DNA from: Christensenellaceae bacterium
GTDB taxonomy: Bacteria; Bacillota; Clostridia; Christensenellales; Christensenellaceae
Length of the DNA: 64,000 nt
Direction of reading: 5' to 3'
Assembly (NCBI GenBank): GCA_017523755.1
Contig: JAFWWA010000046.1
Location: 1 to 64,000, forward strand
Position 1 is the first letter of the stretch, and the number at the start of each line of letters is the position of its first letter. The notes under the pieces were generated by a model that ran no database searches, had not been told where the DNA came from, and saw only the letters and a list, made by a program, of their open reading frames with translations. The position numbers were made by a program, and so were the translations under genes. This document shows, piece by piece, positions 1-8,615 of the stretch.

Positions 1-315
1 CAGCCTTCTTGTTATTCTCTGATACCGGCCTGCTATTTCATTTTCTTCCGCGAATCTCTTTCCGCATTCCGGGCATCTGTACCGCCTTTTATTGTAGTGC
101 AGTATCGTCTTTTGTCCTGTGATCTCTTCATCTTTCAGCTGCTGTTCCCGGTAATCGTGCACATGTTTTACTTTCGATCCGCACCTTGGGCATATCGTTT
201 CTTCCTGCTTTAACCTGAAATAGATATGTATCTCTCCCAAGACATTTATTACCTTTTTTATCTCAAGACCTTTTATTCCTATGATTTCTTGTATACAATT
301 ATTATTGTCGAGCAT
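1..315 (-). CDS. ISL3-family transposase, N-terminal part (runs off window)
   Basis: The first 105 residues of a transposase are visible; the rest lies left of the window. The start is the ATG at 313-315, preceded on the minus strand by the strong Shine-Dalgarno AAGGAGG seven to eight bases upstream. Two CxxC pairs (CPRC near residue 44 and CPEC near residue 84), separated by a basic stretch and followed by KRF, match the N-terminal zinc-binding region of ISL3-type (DDE) transposases. The element should end in the AT-rich, hairpin-rich stretch between this gene and the TIR gene at 542. Whether the element is intact or active cannot be judged from here. Confidence 0.85.
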   Translation of the reverse strand, partial: MLDNNNCIQEIIGIKGLEIKKVINVLGEIHIYFRLKQEETICPRCGSKVKHVHDYREQQLKDEEITGQKTILHYNKRRYRCPECGKRFAEENEIAGRYQRITRRL

Positions 316-400
316 GACTTGTGCCTCCTTGTTTGTATTTTTTGTGGTGATTAAATTCTAAACTAATGTCGCACTTTATGCTCGATTTTTTTGCAACAAA

Positions 401-432
401 AAATGTTGAAGTGCTTTCGCACCCCAACATTT
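401..432. repeat. Imperfect hairpin, probable ISL3 end region
   Basis: AAATGTTG at 401-408 pairs with CAACATTT at 425-432, and GTGC at 411-414 pairs with GCAC at 419-422, with an AA/CC internal bulge. It lies just outside the transposase start, where the terminal inverted repeat of the element is expected. The opposite end is not in the window, so the exact terminus and target duplication cannot be fixed. Confidence 0.4.
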
Positions 433-447
433 ATTGTAGAACCTTTC

Positions 448-477
448 TTTACACGGGTAAGGAAGCTATAGTATATA
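448..477 (+). promoter_or_regulatory. Putative sigma-A promoter of the TIR gene
   Basis: TTTACA at 448-453 and TATATA at 472-477 are separated by 18 bases, about 65 bases upstream of the TIR-protein start. The promoter abuts the presumed IS end, so the element could influence expression. Motif match only. Confidence 0.4.
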
Positions 478-541
478 TTAAGTAAAGGATTTCCTCTGAA
501 GAATGACGATATATCAATAAGATTTTGAAGACGGTGTGATT

Positions 542-3214
542 ATGGAAAACTATACCTATAAGGCCTTTATATCATACAGGCATACTGAACCCGATGAGAT
601 CGCAGCAAAGAGACTGCATACTCTGATCGAGACATACGGTATCCCTGGGGAGCTTAAGAAGTCTCTCGGGATGAAAAAGATGGGAAGAGTGTTCAGGGAT
701 CAGGAGGAGCTTCCTCTCTCGACGGATCTCGGCGCTGATATATATAAAGCGCTCGACGCATCGGAATGGCTGATAGTGATGTGTTCGCCTGCTTATCTTC
801 AGTCGAAGTGGTGCAGGGCTGAGCTCGATTATTATATTTCCATCGGAAGACGTGACCGCATCCTTGCTGTTCTGGTAGACGGGGAGCCCGGGGAAGCATT
901 TCCTCCTCAGCTGAGACATAAGACCATAAACGGCATGGAGACCGAAGTAGAGCCGTTAGCCGCCGATATAAGGGATACATCGGTCAGCGGGATGATAAAA
1001 AAACTGGGTACTGAAAAGCTTCGTATACTTGCTCCTATGCTCGGGGTGTCTTTCGACTCATTAAGGCAGAGAGACAGAAGAAGAAAGCTGAGGCTTGCTG
1101 CAGGTACTGCGGCAGCTTCTGTAGTACTGCTGGCAGGCTTCCTTACCTATGCTCTTATAAAAAACAGCCAGATAGCCGAGCAAAGAGACATCGCTGAAGA
1201 GCAGAGGGACTATGCCGAGGAACAGAGACAGATAGCTGAAGAACAGAGAAACATCGCGTCAGAGCAGAGAGATATAGCTGAAGGACAAAGGCAGATAGCG
1301 GAGGAACAGAGGGCGATCGCCTCCGAACAAAGGGATATCGCGCTCGATAATCAGCTGCAGCTCCTTATCGAACAGGCCAACATATCCTCTGACGGAGGAG
1401 ATAAGATCATAGCGGCAGGACTGCTTTCCCGGGCTGCTGAGCTCAGGGAACAGGTAGGCAAGGGCCATGACGAAGAACTCAAGTCAGCGCTGGAATACGC
1501 CCTGTATAACTCCCAGTTTGACACGGTGCTCACGATAGACAATGACAACAGACAGTTTGACTCGATAGTATTCTCTCACTCAGACAGGTACCTGCTTGCG
1601 ATAACCAACCTTAATTCCGCATGTCTCATAGATGCTGAGACCGGTGAGATACTCAATACCGTTTCCAGAAGCGATATAGGACAGCTCGACAGTGTGGGAT
1701 TCACGCTTGATGACAGATATTTCTATATGGTGGATTCATGGTTCGGATACGTTTCCCTTTATGATGTGTCTGACGGAACTCTTTTCAGGGAATTTGACGG
1801 TTCAGCTGAGCATACATGGAATATAGGCGGGGACGTCATACCGATGACGGACAACAGGCTGATGATCGTAAAGGACAGGATAGTCATCCTGTGGAACTAT
1901 AAAGAAAACACAACCGAAGAGATACTCCCGGTGACTACTGACGGAGCGTTTGACGGATATCTGCAGCCCGGGTATCCTCAGCCATTCACACTGGACCTGT
2001 CTCCTGATGAAAGTTCGGTCGTTATAGGTTCGCACGGCTACGGGACAGGCATGAAGATCAAGTCGCTTGATGGAAAGGAACTAGTCTCTCTTGAATATGA
2101 TCCTGAACGCGGGTATCCCCAGATAATGTTCAGCGGTGACGGAAGATATGTGGCAGGGTGCTCGGGCAACAGATATTATGTGTGGGAAGCGGCGACAGGA
2201 AAGCTTCAGCTTGAGGGTACCGTGTCTGAAGAGTATACGGGAGATGTGTTCGTACAGATAAATCATGACGGTGATGTACTGCTCATAATGTCATCTGATT
2301 ATCTCGGGGCAGTCGAAACAGGCGGGGGAAAGATCCTTTGGGAGAAAAGAGCTGATTCCAACGTGGTCACAGAAGCGTATATTTCCCCGAATGGAAGATA
2401 TGTTTGTACTTCGGGAGGGATAAGCGGAGTCTTTGACATTTTGACCGGTGAGACACTGTGCGACCGGGCAGGCACTGCATTTTCCAATGATTCTTCCAAG
2501 GTCCTGTGCGGTACCTATGGGACAGAGCCACAGCTTCTGGTGACACCGGAGGCAGCGACATCCTGGATCGAGAAAAAGTTTGACGGCAAGCTTTATGAAG
2601 TCAATCGGTTCACTGATCCGGGCACTCCGGTCAATATCAGGTTAAGACACAGTGCAGGGGAGATATATTCGCAGCCTCCTGGGAACGCAAACAGACAGCA
2701 GCTCATCTATTCCAGCCCTGATGCAAAATATGCTGCCCAGACTCATTATGACGGTTTCATAGAAGTGTTTGACATTTCGGATCCCGGTAATGTGAAAGAG
2801 ACGATGTGTATGGCTGAGCATTGCTGGCAGTCTGTCACAGACCTTATTTTCCACGGAGATTTCATGGCTTCCTGCGGAGGATTCGATCCCAGATGTGTTA
2901 TTACCGATCTTAAGAACGGTAAGATACTGCACGTGCTGACTGTTGAAGGGTATGCTTGGGGATGTGAATTCTCACCTGATGGTTCGAAGATAATCATACT
3001 TTCCGGTTATTCAAGGGATACTGCCTATGTATACGATGTTGAGACAGGGAAGCTTTTGTACAGATTCACGGCACCCGAGGGGCACAAACTGGACAATATC
3101 GGTTTTACTGAGGAAGGTGACCTCGCTGTGGCGTCGGCAGATGACGGGCGCGCGGTAGTGGGCAGGATCTATGCGTCGGTCGATGACCTTATACTTGAGG
3201 CGAAAAACAGATAA
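542..3214 (+). CDS. TIR domain / transmembrane / heptad repeat / beta-propeller protein
   Basis: A protein of about 890 residues with four visible parts. Residues about 5-125 form a TIR domain: it opens with KAFISYRH and carries the WCRAEL block, where the glutamate (about residue 94) sits at the place of the catalytic Glu of NAD-cleaving TIR domains. One transmembrane helix lies at about 186-206. Residues about 212-268 are eight tandem seven-residue repeats of the type EEQRxIA, predicted to be coiled coil. The remaining 600 residues contain WD40/PD40-like blades (for example FSPDGSKI, LSPDESSV). The likely topology is a cytosolic TIR, one membrane pass and an outer propeller. ATG 542 is preferred over GTG 536; neither has a strong ribosome binding site. 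The ligand and function are unknown; NADase or signalling activity is inferred only from the TIR motif. Confidence 0.85.
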   Translation: MENYTYKAFISYRHTEPDEIAAKRLHTLIETYGIPGELKKSLGMKKMGRVFRDQEELPLSTDLGADIYKALDASEWLIVMCSPAYLQSKWCRAELDYYISIGRRDRILAVLVDGEPGEAFPPQLRHKTINGMETEVEPLAADIRDTSVSGMIKKLGTEKLRILAPMLGVSFDSLRQRDRRRKLRLAAGTAAASVVLLAGFLTYALIKNSQIAEQRDIAEEQRDYAEEQRQIAEEQRNIASEQRDIAEGQRQIAEEQRAIASEQRDIALDNQLQLLIEQANISSDGGDKIIAAGLLSRAAELREQVGKGHDEELKSALEYALYNSQFDTVLTIDNDNRQFDSIVFSHSDRYLLAITNLNSACLIDAETGEILNTVSRSDIGQLDSVGFTLDDRYFYMVDSWFGYVSLYDVSDGTLFREFDGSAEHTWNIGGDVIPMTDNRLMIVKDRIVILWNYKENTTEEILPVTTDGAFDGYLQPGYPQPFTLDLSPDESSVVIGSHGYGTGMKIKSLDGKELVSLEYDPERGYPQIMFSGDGRYVAGCSGNRYYVWEAATGKLQLEGTVSEEYTGDVFVQINHDGDVLLIMSSDYLGAVETGGGKILWEKRADSNVVTEAYISPNGRYVCTSGGISGVFDILTGETLCDRAGTAFSNDSSKVLCGTYGTEPQLLVTPEAATSWIEKKFDGKLYEVNRFTDPGTPVNIRLRHSAGEIYSQPPGNANRQQLIYSSPDAKYAAQTHYDGFIEVFDISDPGNVKETMCMAEHCWQSVTDLIFHGDFMASCGGFDPRCVITDLKNGKILHVLTVEGYAWGCEFSPDGSKIIILSGYSRDTAYVYDVETGKLLYRFTAPEGHKLDNIGFTEEGDLAVASADDGRAVVGRIYASVDDLILEAKNR
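1175..1342 (+). repeat. Eight 21-bp tandem repeats coding heptads
   Basis: Eight in-frame copies of a 21-base unit encode AEQRDIA-like heptads inside the TIR protein. Codons vary between copies (CAA/CAG, AGA/AGG), so the repeat is conserved at protein level and is not a recent DNA duplication. Confidence 0.85.
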
Positions 3215-3247
3215 TGCCGGGGCCTTTTCTTAGCATACACCGGTCAG

Positions 3248-3279
3248 AAAAAAAGCCTGCAGTCTTATGAACTGCAGGC
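3248..3279 (-). terminator. Rho-independent terminator of the dapA-dapB-AKR operon
   Basis: Nine-base stem GCCTGCAGT / ACTGCAGGC (3255-3263 / 3271-3279), followed on the minus strand by seven Ts. It lies just past the stop of the aldo/keto reductase. Confidence 0.8.
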
Positions 3280-3299
3280 GTTGCTGTAGATTTCAGTTA

Positions 3300-4424
3300 T
3301 CACTCAAAGAGCTCGGCGATCTTTTCAAGATTCTCGATTATGGAGATATGCTGCGGACAATGGCTCTCGCACATACCGCAATGCAGGCATTCGCTTGCCT
3401 TTCCTCTCTCTTTGGTAGCTTCATTATATGCCCATTTTGCAGCATGCATGTTGTTGTATACCATATAGCTGTTGTATATGGAGAACAATTCCGGGATATT
3501 GATCTGCATGGGGCAGTCGTCCACACAGTATTTGCAGGCTGTGCACGGGATCGATTTTGTATTCCGTATGCCGTCAACGACCTTTGCTATAACTTCCTTT
3601 TCCTCGTCGGATATCGGAACGAAATTCTCCATGGTCGTAAGATTGTCCTGCATCTGATCTTCTTTTGACATTCCGGAGAGCACCGTTATAAGCCCCGGAA
3701 GCGAAGCAGCGTATCTTATGGCCCATGAAGCAAGTGATTTGTCAGGTGCGTAATCAGTCATGGGTTTTGCGATAGAAGGATGCATCATGGCAAGTGAACC
3801 GCCTTTTACCGGTTCCATGATGACTACAGGCTTATCATGCTTCATGCACACTTCGTAGCATTTCCTTGACTGGACATCCTCATTATCCCAGTCAGCATAG
3901 TTTATCTGAAGCTGGACGAATTCCATCTCGGGATGCTTTGTTAAAAGATCATCGAGCATCTCAGGAGTATCATGGAACGAGAATCCGACGTGCTTCACTT
4001 TTCCTTCCTTCTTGGCATTTAAAACGAAATCCCAGGCGTTGAATTTGTCGGTGTTTTCAATATTGATGCCTGTCTGAAGACTGTGGATCAGATAGAAGTC
4101 GAAATAGTCGACTCCCGCACGGCTGAGCGAAGTCTCAAGCTGCTTTTCCATATCACCGGGTTCCTTGACTTCCCACATGGCAAGCTTTGTGGCAAGATAG
4201 AAACTGTCACGGGGATATCTCTTGACGATAGCTTCCCTTGCGGCTACCTCGGATGTGCCACCGATATAAACATACGCTGTATCGAAATAGTTGAATCCTT
4301 TTGCCATGAAAGCATCGACCATATTTTTGGTCTGCTCGATATCGATCACATCATCCTTCATAGGGAGACGCATCAGACCGAATCCGAGATTTTTGATATC
4401 AGAACCTAAATAATTCTTATCCAT
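3300..4424 (-). CDS. Aldo/keto reductase with C-terminal 4Fe-4S domain
   Basis: A 374-residue protein of the COG1453 type. An NAD(P)H-dependent aldo/keto reductase barrel (FDTAYVY with the catalytic Tyr, then LATKL with the Lys, and YLIHS) is followed by a ferredoxin-like tail with two cysteine clusters, CTACKYCVDDC (about 294-304) and CLHCGMCESHC (about 346-356). These should bind two 4Fe-4S clusters. The chosen ATG has AAAGGTGG six bases upstream. An earlier ATG at 4457 overlaps the dapB stop but lacks a ribosome binding site. It is last in the dapA-dapB operon, though a role in lysine synthesis is not evident. The substrate is unknown. A paralogue lies at 56244-57371. Confidence 0.9.
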   Translation of the reverse strand: MDKNYLGSDIKNLGFGLMRLPMKDDVIDIEQTKNMVDAFMAKGFNYFDTAYVYIGGTSEVAAREAIVKRYPRDSFYLATKLAMWEVKEPGDMEKQLETSLSRAGVDYFDFYLIHSLQTGINIENTDKFNAWDFVLNAKKEGKVKHVGFSFHDTPEMLDDLLTKHPEMEFVQLQINYADWDNEDVQSRKCYEVCMKHDKPVVIMEPVKGGSLAMMHPSIAKPMTDYAPDKSLASWAIRYAASLPGLITVLSGMSKEDQMQDNLTTMENFVPISDEEKEVIAKVVDGIRNTKSIPCTACKYCVDDCPMQINIPELFSIYNSYMVYNNMHAAKWAYNEATKERGKASECLHCGMCESHCPQHISIIENLEKIAELFE

Positions 4425-4456
4425 ATATCCACCTTTGCATGTAATAATATTTTGCA

Positions 4457-5200
4457 TCAGCCGATCAGGCTGTTCATGTCATAAAGTCCCGGGCATTTAC
4501 CCTTAAGGAATGCTGCGGCCTTGAGCGCACCGTCAGCAAATACCTTTCTGCTCTCGGCTATGTGCTTGATCTCTATCCTTTCGTTTTCACATATGAACAT
4601 GACATCGTGTTCGCCCACGATATTCCCGCCGCGTACTGAGCTTATGCCTATCTCAGACTTTTTCCTTTTTCTGTGCAGCGACTGTCTGTCATATGTATAC
4701 TCATAACTGCCGTCCTGGTTCAGGGCATCCGCTATCGCAAGAGCGGTACCGGAAGGAGCGTCCAGCTTTCTGTTATGATGCATCTCGATTATCTCTATAT
4801 CGGCATCATTGCCAAAAAACTCACGGGCTATCTTGGCGAGCTTTATCTGCAGATTGACTCCGAGAGACATGTTCGCTGAATAGAAAACGGGGATCAGGGC
4901 GGCAGAATCCCTTATGAGAGACTTCTGTTCTTCCGAGTACCCCGTAGTGCAGAGCACTGCCGGTATTCTGTGTTCAACGGCATAGCCGAGAACGTTCTCA
5001 AGATTGCTGAAATGAGAAAAATCGATGATTACATCGATCCTTTCCTGGATTTTGCTGAAGTCGTCATATACGGGGAAACCCGCTTGAGGGTCATCCTTTA
5101 TGTCCACGCCGGCAGCTATCACGGCGCCTTCGAAATCCTGTGCGGACTCACGGACGTTCATACCCATTTTCCCGGAGCAGCCGGATAAAAGAATATTCAT
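4457..5200 (-). CDS. dapB: 4-hydroxy-tetrahydrodipicolinate reductase
   Basis: A 247-residue cytosolic enzyme that reduces the DapA product with NAD(P)H in the diaminopimelate/lysine pathway, which feeds peptidoglycan. It shows the N-terminal nucleotide-binding GCSGKMG (residues 7-13) and the family signature EMHHNRKLDAPSGTA, which contains the catalytic His pair and Lys. Length is slightly short but typical of Clostridia. It follows dapA by 19 bases and is certainly co-transcribed with it. The stop codon overlaps a possible upstream start of the aldo/keto reductase. Confidence 0.96.
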   Translation of the reverse strand: MNILLSGCSGKMGMNVRESAQDFEGAVIAAGVDIKDDPQAGFPVYDDFSKIQERIDVIIDFSHFSNLENVLGYAVEHRIPAVLCTTGYSEEQKSLIRDSAALIPVFYSANMSLGVNLQIKLAKIAREFFGNDADIEIIEMHHNRKLDAPSGTALAIADALNQDGSYEYTYDRQSLHRKRKKSEIGISSVRGGNIVGEHDVMFICENERIEIKHIAESRKVFADGALKAAAFLKGKCPGLYDMNSLIG

Positions 5201-5219
5201 TATATATCTACCTTCCGTT

Positions 5220-6098
5220 TTAAATAAGAGAATGCTTCTTAAGAATGCTTCTTAGCTGGGAGGCTTTTTCACTGTCCATCTCACACAGCGGGAGCCTTAC
5301 ATCGCTTCCGCAAAGACCCATCATGCCCATTGCGGTCTTGACGGGTATGGGGCTGACATCGGTGAAAAGACCTTTAAAGAGATCGTAATACTCAAGGTGT
5401 ATCTTTTTGGCTTCTGCCATATCCTCATCAAGGCATGCCTGTGTCAGTTCGTGCATCTGAAGAGGGATTATATTTGCGGCTACCGAGATCACCCCGATAC
5501 CGCCTACAGACATGATGGGGTAGGTAAGGCTGTCGTCCCCGGAATAGACGTCGATCTCTCCTCCAGTCTTTAAGATCAGCTCCGTGATCTGGGATATATT
5601 GCCTGATGCCTCTTTTATGCCTGAAATGTTCCTTATGCCGCACAGACGCTTTACCGTATCCGGAAGTATATTGACTCCGGTCCTGCCGGGAACATTGTAT
5701 ATTATCACCGGGGTATCGACATTTTCCGATATGGTCCTGTAGTGCCTGTACAGACCTTCCTGTGAAGCCTTGTTATAATAAGGTGTCACTATAAGCAGGG
5801 AATCGGCACCGCATTCCTCGGCATAATGCGCATTTTCTATCACCTGAGCGGTATTGTTGCTGCCTACGCCTATCATTACGGGCACTCTTTTATCTATATA
5901 ATCGATGGAGAACCTGATCAGCTCTCTTTTTTCAGTTTCCGACATGGTGGCGGGTTCGCCTGTAGTGCCGCAGATCAGTATCGAATCGGTCTTGTTGTCG
6001 ATCTGAAAATCGATGATCTTCTTAAGAGAATCGTAGTCTATGCCTTTATCGTTAAAGGGTGTGACCAGAGCAACTCCGGATCCTTTGAAAACGCTCAT
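5220..6098 (-). CDS. dapA: 4-hydroxy-tetrahydrodipicolinate synthase
   Basis: A 292-residue class I aldolase that condenses pyruvate with aspartate semialdehyde, the first committed step to diaminopimelate and lysine. GTTGEPATMSETE near the N terminus, the catalytic Tyr in YNVPGRTG and the Schiff-base Lys in SGIKEASGN are all present. It is first in the operon dapA-dapB-aldo/keto reductase. The leader of roughly 80 bases has a possible TATTAT -10 element but no lysine-riboswitch-like length or structure that I can see. Confidence 0.96.
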   Translation of the reverse strand: MSVFKGSGVALVTPFNDKGIDYDSLKKIIDFQIDNKTDSILICGTTGEPATMSETEKRELIRFSIDYIDKRVPVMIGVGSNNTAQVIENAHYAEECGADSLLIVTPYYNKASQEGLYRHYRTISENVDTPVIIYNVPGRTGVNILPDTVKRLCGIRNISGIKEASGNISQITELILKTGGEIDVYSGDDSLTYPIMSVGGIGVISVAANIIPLQMHELTQACLDEDMAEAKKIHLEYYDLFKGLFTDVSPIPVKTAMGMMGLCGSDVRLPLCEMDSEKASQLRSILKKHSLI

Positions 6099-6277
6099 AC
6101 CTGATCCCTGTCCTTTCCTTTATCCCTCCTGGAGCCTTCGTGCCGTAAGCCTGTGAACAGCTGTGACCGTACGCAGTCGGGGATGATATAATACCGGTGA
6201 AACAAACTGAAAACATCTTTTCAACTTGCCTTGATTATATCATCGGGGCATATCAGTGTCAATTGAAGGGAAGGGGC

Positions 6278-6832
6278 ATGAAAGGGGCAGGATATATGGA
6301 TACTGCGGGCTTTTTTACCGATAATCTGCACATAAAGCGATATGATATGAATGATCTTGACGGATTCTACAGGATCGGATCCGATAAGCATACCGCCATG
6401 CTTCTTGGGATAAGGGAGTTCTCGGGGAGAAGTGAAGCGCGCGAGCTCGCGGAGGACCTTCTTATCAGGGGAGAGCTGTTCAGCCTGTTCATGAAGGATA
6501 CCGGGGAATACATCGGTTTTATAGGGATATCGGATGACGGGAGGAGAGAGGATCCCTCCGTTAAGATGGTCTCATTTGCACTGATCCCCGGCATGAGGGG
6601 AAAGGGTCTCGGAACTGAAGCGTTAAGAAAGGTCACGGAAAGGCTTTTTAGAGAACGGCAAACGGTCACAGCTTACTGCTTTCCCGAAAACGGGGCTGCT
6701 GCCGCTTTTTTAAGGAAATGCGGATTTCGTGAGAAAGGGATTATGAGATCGGAAGCAGTGGACGGGCACGGAAAGGTGCATGACCTCATATGTTTCCTGG
6801 CGTCATACAAAAACAGAGCGGATATCATTTGA
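6278..6832 (+). CDS. GNAT acetyltransferase, RimJ/RimL type
   Basis: About 184 residues. The fold elements of a Gcn5-related N-acetyltransferase are visible: FIGISDDG, the acetyl-CoA loop region GMRGKGLGTEAL, and the late block AAAFLRKCGFREKGIMR, as in ribosomal-protein or small-molecule acetyltransferases. ATG 6278 is chosen because GAAGGGAAGGGG lies immediately upstream; ATG 6296 is an alternative. The gene stands alone between the divergent dapA and a convergent membrane-protein gene. Its substrate is not predictable. The last codons overlap the stem of the terminator. Confidence 0.85.
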   Translation: MKGAGYMDTAGFFTDNLHIKRYDMNDLDGFYRIGSDKHTAMLLGIREFSGRSEARELAEDLLIRGELFSLFMKDTGEYIGFIGISDDGRREDPSVKMVSFALIPGMRGKGLGTEALRKVTERLFRERQTVTAYCFPENGAAAAFLRKCGFREKGIMRSEAVDGHGKVHDLICFLASYKNRADII

Positions 6833-6852
6833 CGGGTATCTGCTCTGTTTTT
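6809..6852. terminator. Bidirectional terminator shared by acetyltransferase and YcxB-like gene
   Basis: ACAGAGC at 6813-6819 pairs with GCTCTGT at 6842-6848, extended inward by GGATAT/GTATC pairs. As run at 6809-6813 and Ts at 6848-6852 allow termination in both directions. The left arm is inside the acetyltransferase coding end. Confidence 0.8.
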
Positions 6853-6871
6853 AAGTGTTCAGTCTTCCTTT

Positions 6872-7405
6872 TCAGATCTGTTTTTCAAGCGACCCCGGGA
6901 TCCTGCCCGGGATCGTTTTTTTCATCAACTCTATGAAATCCTTCAGTCCGTCCCCGGAAAAGGCATCTTTTTTAAGTATCAGGCAGTCTCTCCTATCGGT
7001 ATACAGAAGATAGAGATTTCTGGTCTGCCCCAGCCTCGTCATGTCTTTAAGGGGATATATCATCCTTGAGCCGGTACGGCTGTTGCTTGCAGAGACGATA
7101 TCTCCTTTGAACTCGTACGTTATTATCTCTTCTTCTTCGCTGTCATGGCTGTTCTTTTTCAGTGCGATGACATACTGCACTGCGCGCAGTATAAGTATGC
7201 CTATGACATACGCGAGACAGAGAAGGAAATTCTTGACATCCTTTTCGCTGTCGAAGATGAGATGATATACGTCTATCAGAAGATTCAGCACCAGAAACGA
7301 TTCGATGATGATGAAGAAAGGGGAGAGGAACATCCTCTTCCTCAGGAATTCCCTCGTTATGTTTCTGTCCAGCCTGTAGCGGTTTATGATCTTTTTTTCT
7401 TCCAT
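6872..7405 (-). CDS. YcxB-like small membrane protein
   Basis: 177 residues. Two hydrophobic helices at about 27-50 and 62-82 (FFIIIESFLVLNLLID and LCLAYVIGILIL) are followed by a charged linker (SEEEE) and a soluble C-terminal domain with the block SRMIYPLKDMTRLGQTRNLYLLYTD, which resembles the YcxB-like C-terminal domain (conserved, unknown function). It starts 10 bases after the DUF362 gene and is probably co-transcribed with it. No functional claim is possible. Confidence 0.65.
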   Translation of the reverse strand: MEEKKIINRYRLDRNITREFLRKRMFLSPFFIIIESFLVLNLLIDVYHLIFDSEKDVKNFLLCLAYVIGILILRAVQYVIALKKNSHDSEEEEIITYEFKGDIVSASNSRTGSRMIYPLKDMTRLGQTRNLYLLYTDRRDCLILKKDAFSGDGLKDFIELMKKTIPGRIPGSLEKQI

Positions 7406-7415
7406 ATCTTCAGGT

Positions 7416-8531
7416 CTAGATCCTTCCGTTTATGATCCTTGCGATAAGAGGCCTTTTTGCGATAAGAGCTGATCTGGGGCAGAATTCCTGGCAGCAGAAG
7501 CACCTTATGCAGGCCTTCCTGTCTATTTCAGGGTAAGGAGCAAGCTTTATAGCCTTTTTAGGGCAGATCCTTTCACATTCCCCGCATCTGATGCACAGAT
7601 CCTTTTTTAAAACAGGCTTTCTCTCGAAGACAGCTGAAGCGATGCCGATATCGAAATGAGTGTTGACTCTGTCAATAAGCTCAAAGCTGCCTGCGGAATA
7701 TGGTTCGGTACTTCCGTAAAGGTTTATGCTGTCAGGGTATTGAGGCATGAGGCCTCTGTCATAAGCCGCTTTAAGGTAAGGTATCGCCATAGGGTCCAGC
7801 CCCATGATCCTTGCTCCCTCAACATCGGCGTAATAGGGAGAAGAGGATGCGATAAGCGCGCCGACGTGACGTGGCTTTCCTCCTGAAGGTCCGTTGCCCT
7901 CCATCGCCATGCATGCGTCTATGAGAGACAGGACAGGCTTTTTAAATATGGTTATGTCTACCAGCATGTCGGCAAAATCCTCGGTCCTCGGATATTTGTA
8001 GTGATATTCGGGCTTTTCGACGCCGGGTATGATCCCGAACATGTTTTTCGTAGCTCCGGTCATAAGGAGCATGCCGTGGGTCTTCAGCTTGGCAAAGTCT
8101 ATTATATAGTCGGCATCATCGAGATATCCTGTATAATTGAGTTCTTTTACGACCTTCCCGTCAAATCCGGAATGAGATACGCGCATATCCCGGTTTAGCT
8201 CGGCACCGCCCTTTTCCGCCAGATCTATCCCTGTTCCCTTGTAAATGGCGGCTACGTAAGGATAGGTATAGAGACCTCCAGGACTGTCGCCTATAACTAC
8301 ACTGCATCCCTTTTCCGTAAGTATCTTTGAAAGGCAGTAAAGCATTATGGGATGGGTAGTGGCTGCCGCCTCCGGCTTTTTCAAAAGAAGAAGATTCGCC
8401 TTGATGGCTATCTTTTTTCCCGGCACGGCAAAACTGAATCCGACGGTGTTCTCAACAGCTTCGTAAATGGCTTTTGTTACCGTTTCCTCATCATAGCTGA
8501 CGCACGGGACCACGGCACAGTCATATCTCAT
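7416..8531 (-). CDS. DUF362 protein with C-terminal ferredoxin domain
   Basis: 371 residues. The main body matches DUF362 (LKTHGMLLMTGATKNMFGIIPG and the NGPSGGKPRHVG block). The C terminus is a two-cluster bacterial ferredoxin: CIRCGECERIC at about 313-323 and CIRCFCCQEFC at about 341-351. DUF362 proteins are conserved in anaerobes but their reaction is not established; the clusters imply electron transfer. The ATG has GGGAAGGA upstream. A strong hairpin separates it from the fused synthase gene upstream, so it is probably a separate or only partly linked unit. Confidence 0.88.
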   Translation of the reverse strand: MRYDCAVVPCVSYDEETVTKAIYEAVENTVGFSFAVPGKKIAIKANLLLLKKPEAAATTHPIMLYCLSKILTEKGCSVVIGDSPGGLYTYPYVAAIYKGTGIDLAEKGGAELNRDMRVSHSGFDGKVVKELNYTGYLDDADYIIDFAKLKTHGMLLMTGATKNMFGIIPGVEKPEYHYKYPRTEDFADMLVDITIFKKPVLSLIDACMAMEGNGPSGGKPRHVGALIASSSPYYADVEGARIMGLDPMAIPYLKAAYDRGLMPQYPDSINLYGSTEPYSAGSFELIDRVNTHFDIGIASAVFERKPVLKKDLCIRCGECERICPKKAIKLAPYPEIDRKACIRCFCCQEFCPRSALIAKRPLIARIINGRI

Positions 8532-8551
8532 CAGATATTCCTTCCCTGTAA

Positions 8552-8603
8552 AAGGCGACAGTCATCATTATAAGGAAACCTTTCCAAGCAATGATGACTG
8601 TCG
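8552..8603 (-). terminator. Hairpin terminator after the fused AL-ACP-AONS gene
   Basis: A perfect 14-base stem, CGACAGTCATCATT / AATGATGACTGTCG (8556-8569 / 8590-8603), encloses a small AAGG/CCTT hairpin. On the minus strand it is followed by CCTTTTAC, a weak T tract, so some readthrough into DUF362 is possible. Confidence 0.55.
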
Positions 8604-8615
8604 TGTAAGCTTTTT

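Noticed and set aside
1175-1342. Tandem 21-bp repeats as a possible CRISPR array
   Set aside because: The units are contiguous with no spacers, are in frame and encode heptads of a coiled coil.
2642-2932. Open frames antisense to the TIR gene
   Set aside because: They have no ribosome binding sites or recognisable domains and mirror the codon pattern of the sense gene.
6099-6196. Lysine riboswitch before dapA
   Set aside because: The leader is far too short and lacks the needed helices.
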